In this document: positions 6,684 through 9,191 of the stretch, one piece after another
How positions within the stretch are numbered: the first letter of the stretch is position 1
Layout of the letters: each line of letters opens with the position of its first letter
Assembly (NCBI GenBank): GCA_036558265.1
Contig: DATBFY010000649.1
Location: 1 to 9,191, forward strand
Direction of reading: 5' to 3'
Source: RYN-433 sp036558265
GTDB lineage: Bacteria; Planctomycetota; Phycisphaerae; Tepidisphaerales; Tepidisphaeraceae
DNA: 9,191 bases
The notes under the pieces: model-generated
What the model saw: only the letters and a program-made list of their open reading frames with translations
Databases searched by the model: none
Told to the model about the DNA's origin: nothing
Program-made: the position numbers and the translations under genes

Positions 6684-8096
6684 CTATTTTAGACCATTCG
6701 TTCCCGCAGGCTTGCGCGGTTCGATCTCCGCCGCCGCCGTCTTCACGATCTCCACCTGGGCATTGCGGCTCAGATCCGCCAGCGTCTGCTTCCCCATCGT
6801 CGCCGTGATGCGCACCTTCCCGTGCCCATCCCCGTTCGTGCCGTCGCCGTCGATGAACACACGATCGTGAATGCGCGTGTGGCCCTCCAGGAACGCCAGC
6901 AACCGGCCATTGGTGATGTCCGCCTCCAGCGTCACCTCCACCTGCTGTCCGCGCACGGCGCGGAAGACCGCGTCCTGTAGCTTGTCGAGACCCATCCCCG
7001 TCTTGGCACTGATCGGGATCGCATCCTGGTGCAGCGTCCGCCAGAACGGGTAATTCTGCTCGCCCTCCTCCGTATCCACCTTGTTCAGCAGCAGGATCTC
7101 CGGCTTGCCCTTGGCGCCGATCTCCTCCAGTACCTCGTGGACGGATTGAAACTGCTGCTCGGCGTGCGGGTGACCGACGTCCAGGACGTGCAGCAGCAGG
7201 TCCGCGTGTACCGCCTCTTCCAGCGTCGCCTTGAACGATGCCACCAGGTTGTGCGGCAGGTCGCGAACGAACCCGACCGTATCGCTCAGCAACACCTCCG
7301 TCCCCCGCTCCAGCCGCCACGCCCGCGTCTTGGTGTCCAGTGTCGCGAAGAGCTTGTCGTCGGCGTAGGTCCCCGCCGCCGTCAGCGTGTTGAAGAGCGT
7401 GCTCTTGCCCGCGTTGGTGTACCCGACGATGCACACCGTGAAGTGCTCGCGATTACGCGCCTGCACCAGCCGCGTCTTGCGATCCTGGATCTTGCCGATC
7501 TCGGCCTTCAGATCTGAGATGCGCTTGCGCACCAATCGCCGGTCGGTCTCGAGCTGAGTCTCGCCCGGCCCGCGCGCCCCGATGCCCATCCCCGCCCCGC
7601 TGCCCGCGATCCGCTCCAGGTGCCCCCACATCCGCACCAGCCGCGGATACGTGTACTGAAGCTGCGCCAGCTCCACCTGGAGCTTGGCCTCATACGTTTG
7701 CGCCCGCGTCGCGAAGATGTCCAGGATCAGCTCGCTCCGATCCAGCACCTTCGGACCGTAGCCGTACTCGCTGCCCAATTCTTTATTGATCATCTTCTCC
7801 AGCGAGCCGATTTGCCCGGGCGAGAGATCGTTGTCAAAGAGGATCACATCCGCCTTGTGCTGGCGGGCGAGCTGCGCGATCTCGATCACCTTCCCCGTGC
7901 CGACGTACGTCCCCGCGTCCACCTTCTGCCGCCGCTGGAGGATCTGCCCCGCCACCTTCGCGCCGGCCGTCTTCGCCAGCGACGCCAGCTCGCCCAGCGG
8001 ATCGCGCGGGTCGGCCGTCGAACCCGGCAGGATCACCCCCACCAGGATCGCGCGCTCCTGCTTGACGGATAATTCGGTTCGTTTGAGTTCAGACAT
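6684..8096 (-). CDS. hflX: GTPase HflX
   Basis: Ribosome-associated GTPase; in E. coli it splits stalled or hibernating 70S ribosomes during heat stress. The 470-residue protein has the full HflX plan. An N-terminal HflX domain is followed by the hallmark linker ARGPGETQLE (174-183) and a coiled helix (184-216). The G domain has G1 GYTNAGKST (225-233), G2 around TLDT (252-255), G3 DTVG (272-275), G4 NKVD (338-341) and G5 SAKTG (363-367). All nucleotide-binding motifs are intact. About 80 residues follow G5 and form the family's C-terminal domain plus a short tail. ATG 8096 fits the family N-terminus (ERAILVGV at 14-21). Its leader has CCTCCCT just before the ATG rather than a Shine-Dalgarno. 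The stop lies four bases from that of the convergent exported-protein gene. Upstream is a hairpin repeat and the HTH gene. Confidence 0.97.
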   Translation of the reverse strand: MSELKRTELSVKQERAILVGVILPGSTADPRDPLGELASLAKTAGAKVAGQILQRRQKVDAGTYVGTGKVIEIAQLARQHKADVILFDNDLSPGQIGSLEKMINKELGSEYGYGPKVLDRSELILDIFATRAQTYEAKLQVELAQLQYTYPRLVRMWGHLERIAGSGAGMGIGARGPGETQLETDRRLVRKRISDLKAEIGKIQDRKTRLVQARNREHFTVCIVGYTNAGKSTLFNTLTAAGTYADDKLFATLDTKTRAWRLERGTEVLLSDTVGFVRDLPHNLVASFKATLEEAVHADLLLHVLDVGHPHAEQQFQSVHEVLEEIGAKGKPEILLLNKVDTEEGEQNYPFWRTLHQDAIPISAKTGMGLDKLQDAVFRAVRGQQVEVTLEADITNGRLLAFLEGHTRIHDRVFIDGDGTNGDGHGKVRITATMGKQTLADLSRNAQVEIVKTAAAEIEPRKPAGTNGLK

Positions 8097-8117
8097 AGGG
8101 AGGCTAAAAACACAAAA

Positions 8118-8171
8118 ACATAAAACATAAGGATCTGCGAGCGCCTTGGGCTCGCGCCTTATGTTTTATGT
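8118..8171. repeat. Inverted repeat element, copy B (AAAACATAA family)
   Basis: Perfect 15-base arms, ACATAAAACATAAGG (8118-8132) and CCTTATGTTTTATGT (8157-8171), enclose a GC-rich centre with an inner stem GCGAGC/GCTCGC (8137-8142, 8150-8155). It occupies most of the 90-base gap between the HTH gene stop and the hflX start. Its arms contain the same AAAACATAA/TTATGTTTT pair as 2411-2504. TTCGTCTTACGTT at 8175-8187 resembles TTCGTCTTATGTT at 2478-2490. The stem is long enough to act as a transcription barrier, and on the minus strand its left arm is followed by a T-rich stretch (complement of 8106-8118), so terminator activity after the HTH gene is possible. Confidence 0.7.
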
Positions 8172-8186
8172 CTTTTCGTCTTACGT

Positions 8187-8840
8187 TCATACCGCAGTAC
8201 GCCTGACAACGCCAGCGGTTTGGGCGGAGGCGGACTCGTCTTCGGCGGCGTTGGATTCGGCGAGGAGTTGGTCGAGAAGGGATTGGCGCTGGGCGTCGGT
8301 GAAGGAGGGCGTTTGGTTCTGGGCCGATGGTGTGTGGGTTGCGCGAAGCATCTGATCGAGGACGCCGGCGAGGGTGGTGGGCTCGGTGGGCGCCAGGCGC
8401 GGGGAGTTGACGAGGGCGATCAGGGCGCGGGCGGCGCGGAGCTTGACCATTGGATCGAAGGCGAGCAGTTGGGTGCGAAGGGCGGCGACGGCGTCGGCGA
8501 CGCCCTCGCGGAGGTCGCCGGCGACGTCGGCCCAGAGCTCGGCGTTGCGGCGGTGCAGCTCGGCCACGAAGGCGGGGTGGCGGCGCTTCCAGGTGTAGAG
8601 GGTCTTGCGGTCGATCCTGACGGATCGGCAGATGTATTGACCGGGCTCGCCGGCGAGGAGGAGGTTGAGGGCGGTTTGCTGTTTCTGGGAGAGGGGTGCC
8701 ACGGGGGTGTTAAGCTGGGGGGTTTGGTCCGCGATTTTTTCTGGGATGGGGAGTTTTGGGGAGAATTGGGGAGTGGACTCTGGGGCGGTGGGCGGGGTCT
8801 GGGTGTCGACGGGGACGGGGGACGATTCGGACTCGAGCAT
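8187..8840 (-). CDS. Orphan helix-turn-helix protein of the phBC6A51/terminase small subunit-like type
   Basis: A 217-residue cytoplasmic protein. Residues 1-48 are rich in Pro, Thr, Ser and Gln and look disordered. Residues 50-90 form a compact HTH region: SQKQQTALNLLLAG, then VRIDRKTLYTWKRRHPAF, the layout seen in small terminase subunits and homeodomain-like HTH proteins. A helical segment (91-145) follows, then a polar tail to 217. Such proteins are often solitary in planctomycete genomes, and no phage genes are near, so a packaging role is unsupported; DNA binding is inferred. The start is well supported: AAGGGAGGT (8845-8853, minus strand) lies five bases before ATG 8840, behind a near-consensus promoter. 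The stop is followed by repeat copy B and then hflX on the same strand. I cannot assign a specific function. Confidence 0.7.
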   Translation of the reverse strand: MLESESSPVPVDTQTPPTAPESTPQFSPKLPIPEKIADQTPQLNTPVAPLSQKQQTALNLLLAGEPGQYICRSVRIDRKTLYTWKRRHPAFVAELHRRNAELWADVAGDLREGVADAVAALRTQLLAFDPMVKLRAARALIALVNSPRLAPTEPTTLAGVLDQMLRATHTPSAQNQTPSFTDAQRQSLLDQLLAESNAAEDESASAQTAGVVRRTAV

Positions 8841-8860
8841 GCGGACCTCCCTTGGTTGAG

Positions 8861-8882
8861 TGTTAGGAGAGTATACCTAACA
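8861..8882. promoter_or_regulatory. Operator-like palindrome over the HTH gene promoter
   Basis: TGTTAGG (8861-8867) and CCTAACA (8876-8882) form a perfect 7-base inverted repeat with an 8-base spacer. The spacer contains the whole -10 box, and the left arm covers the predicted start of transcription. A protein dimer bound here would block RNA polymerase. The TTAGG/CCTAA half-sites recall those of DtxR/IdeR-type regulators only superficially; the HTH protein itself is another candidate binder. Confidence 0.5.
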
Positions 8883-8898
8883 ATTGCCGAAAAGTCAA
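8870..8898 (-). promoter_or_regulatory. Sigma70-type promoter of the HTH gene
   Basis: On the minus strand TTGACT (8898-8893), a 17-base spacer and TATACT (8875-8870) form a near-consensus promoter. Transcription would begin near 8863, giving a leader of about 23 bases that includes the strong Shine-Dalgarno at 8845-8853. This is the best promoter in the window. Confidence 0.8.
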
Positions 8899-8996
8899 GG
8901 ATGGGATTGTGTGGGGAAGGGGTTTTGCAGCCCACGACGGTACGACTGCGTCGCCGCGCGTCCGAGGCGATCGTCTGGCGACCGCACGAGTTGGGG

Positions 8997-9002
8997 TACG
9001 AT
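8997..9002 (+). promoter_or_regulatory. Possible -10 box for the SMI1/KNR4 gene
   Basis: TACGAT lies 28 bases before the ATG. There is no convincing -35 hexamer. A 10-base palindrome TCAACGTTGA (9012-9021) sits between it and the start codon. Weak call. Confidence 0.25.
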
Positions 9003-9030
9003 GATTGCCGCTCAACGTTGACTCGATAGC

Positions 9031-9191
9031 ATGGACTATTCGCGTCTGTTCCAGATTTTGAAGCCGCCGGCGAACGACGCCGACATCCGGCAGCTGCGGA
9101 TGTTCGCGAAAGATCTTCCGAGCGCGTACGTGGACCTTCTCAAGGTGTGTAATGGGCTTGAAGTATCGGTACATGATGAGGACGGCGATTG
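9031..9191 (+). CDS. SMI1/KNR4 (SUKH superfamily) protein, N-terminal 53 residues (truncated by window edge)
   Basis: The frame starts at ATG 9031 and is still open at the right edge. Residues 29-44, LPSAYVDLLKVCNGLE, fit the SMI1/KNR4 signature: LP, an aromatic, a hydrophobic helix, then NG. Bacterial members of this superfamily include immunity proteins of contact-dependent and polymorphic toxin systems as well as many of unknown role. With only 53 residues and no toxin gene in view, immunity is a possibility, not a call. No Shine-Dalgarno precedes the ATG. It is divergent from the HTH gene across 190 bases. Confidence 0.6.
   Translation, partial: MDYSRLFQILKPPANDADIRQLRMFAKDLPSAYVDLLKVCNGLEVSVHDEDGD

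Noticed and set aside
9018..9023. TTGACT as a -35 box for the SMI1/KNR4 gene
   Set aside because: It lies only seven bases before the start codon, so its -10 would fall inside the gene.
8220..9029. A 269-codon plus-strand frame opposite the HTH gene
   Set aside because: It has an extremely glycine-rich low-complexity product caused by G-runs. The minus strand has a strong promoter, Shine-Dalgarno and an HTH motif.
8863..9174. A 103-codon minus-strand frame at the right end
   Set aside because: It runs through the HTH gene promoter and opposite the SMI1/KNR4 signature, and shows no domain.

Overview
The window is GC-rich bacterial DNA with eight complete and two edge-truncated protein genes, packed densely on both strands. 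The gene mix suggests a member of the Planctomycetota, perhaps a Phycisphaerae-like lineage: a stand-alone ThuA-domain protein, a 910-residue exported glycosidase-like protein with a NEW3-type beta-sandwich, an orphan phBC6A51/terminase-small-subunit-type HTH protein, an SMI1/KNR4 protein, and many genes without a Shine-Dalgarno sequence. This placement is an inference from gene content; no rRNA or other marker settles it.

Layout. On the minus strand at the left are the N-terminal 200 residues of a TrkH/KtrB-type potassium channel subunit (running off the edge) and, upstream of it, hisI; a REP-like hairpin lies between them and contains the hisI stop codon. hisI is divergent from a plus-strand run: yajQ, a thuA-domain gene, cmk, plsC and the large exported protein. 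The large gene converges with minus-strand hflX, with only four bases between the two stop codons. Upstream of hflX, on the same strand, is the orphan HTH gene, with a textbook sigma70-type promoter overlapped by a palindrome. Divergent from it, an SMI1/KNR4 gene begins and runs off the right edge. No stretch above 300 bases lacks a gene.

Function. Most of the genes are housekeeping: histidine synthesis (hisI), CMP/dCMP phosphorylation (cmk), phospholipid acylation (plsC), ribosome-associated GTPase (hflX), nucleotide-binding protein (yajQ) and K+ uptake. cmk and plsC are 18 bases apart and are probably cotranscribed. I see no CRISPR array, prophage, IS element, tRNA or rRNA, and no clear defence or biosynthetic system.

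The less ordinary content is in the gaps. There is a 67-bp hairpin at the hisI stop, two related AT-armed inverted repeats (AAAACATAA...TTATGTTTT) 5.7 kb apart, a palindrome on the HTH promoter, divergent TTGACT hexamers arranged as a palindrome, and a small hairpin three bases before the start of the large exported protein. That protein looks like a glycosidase that may have lost its catalytic residues.
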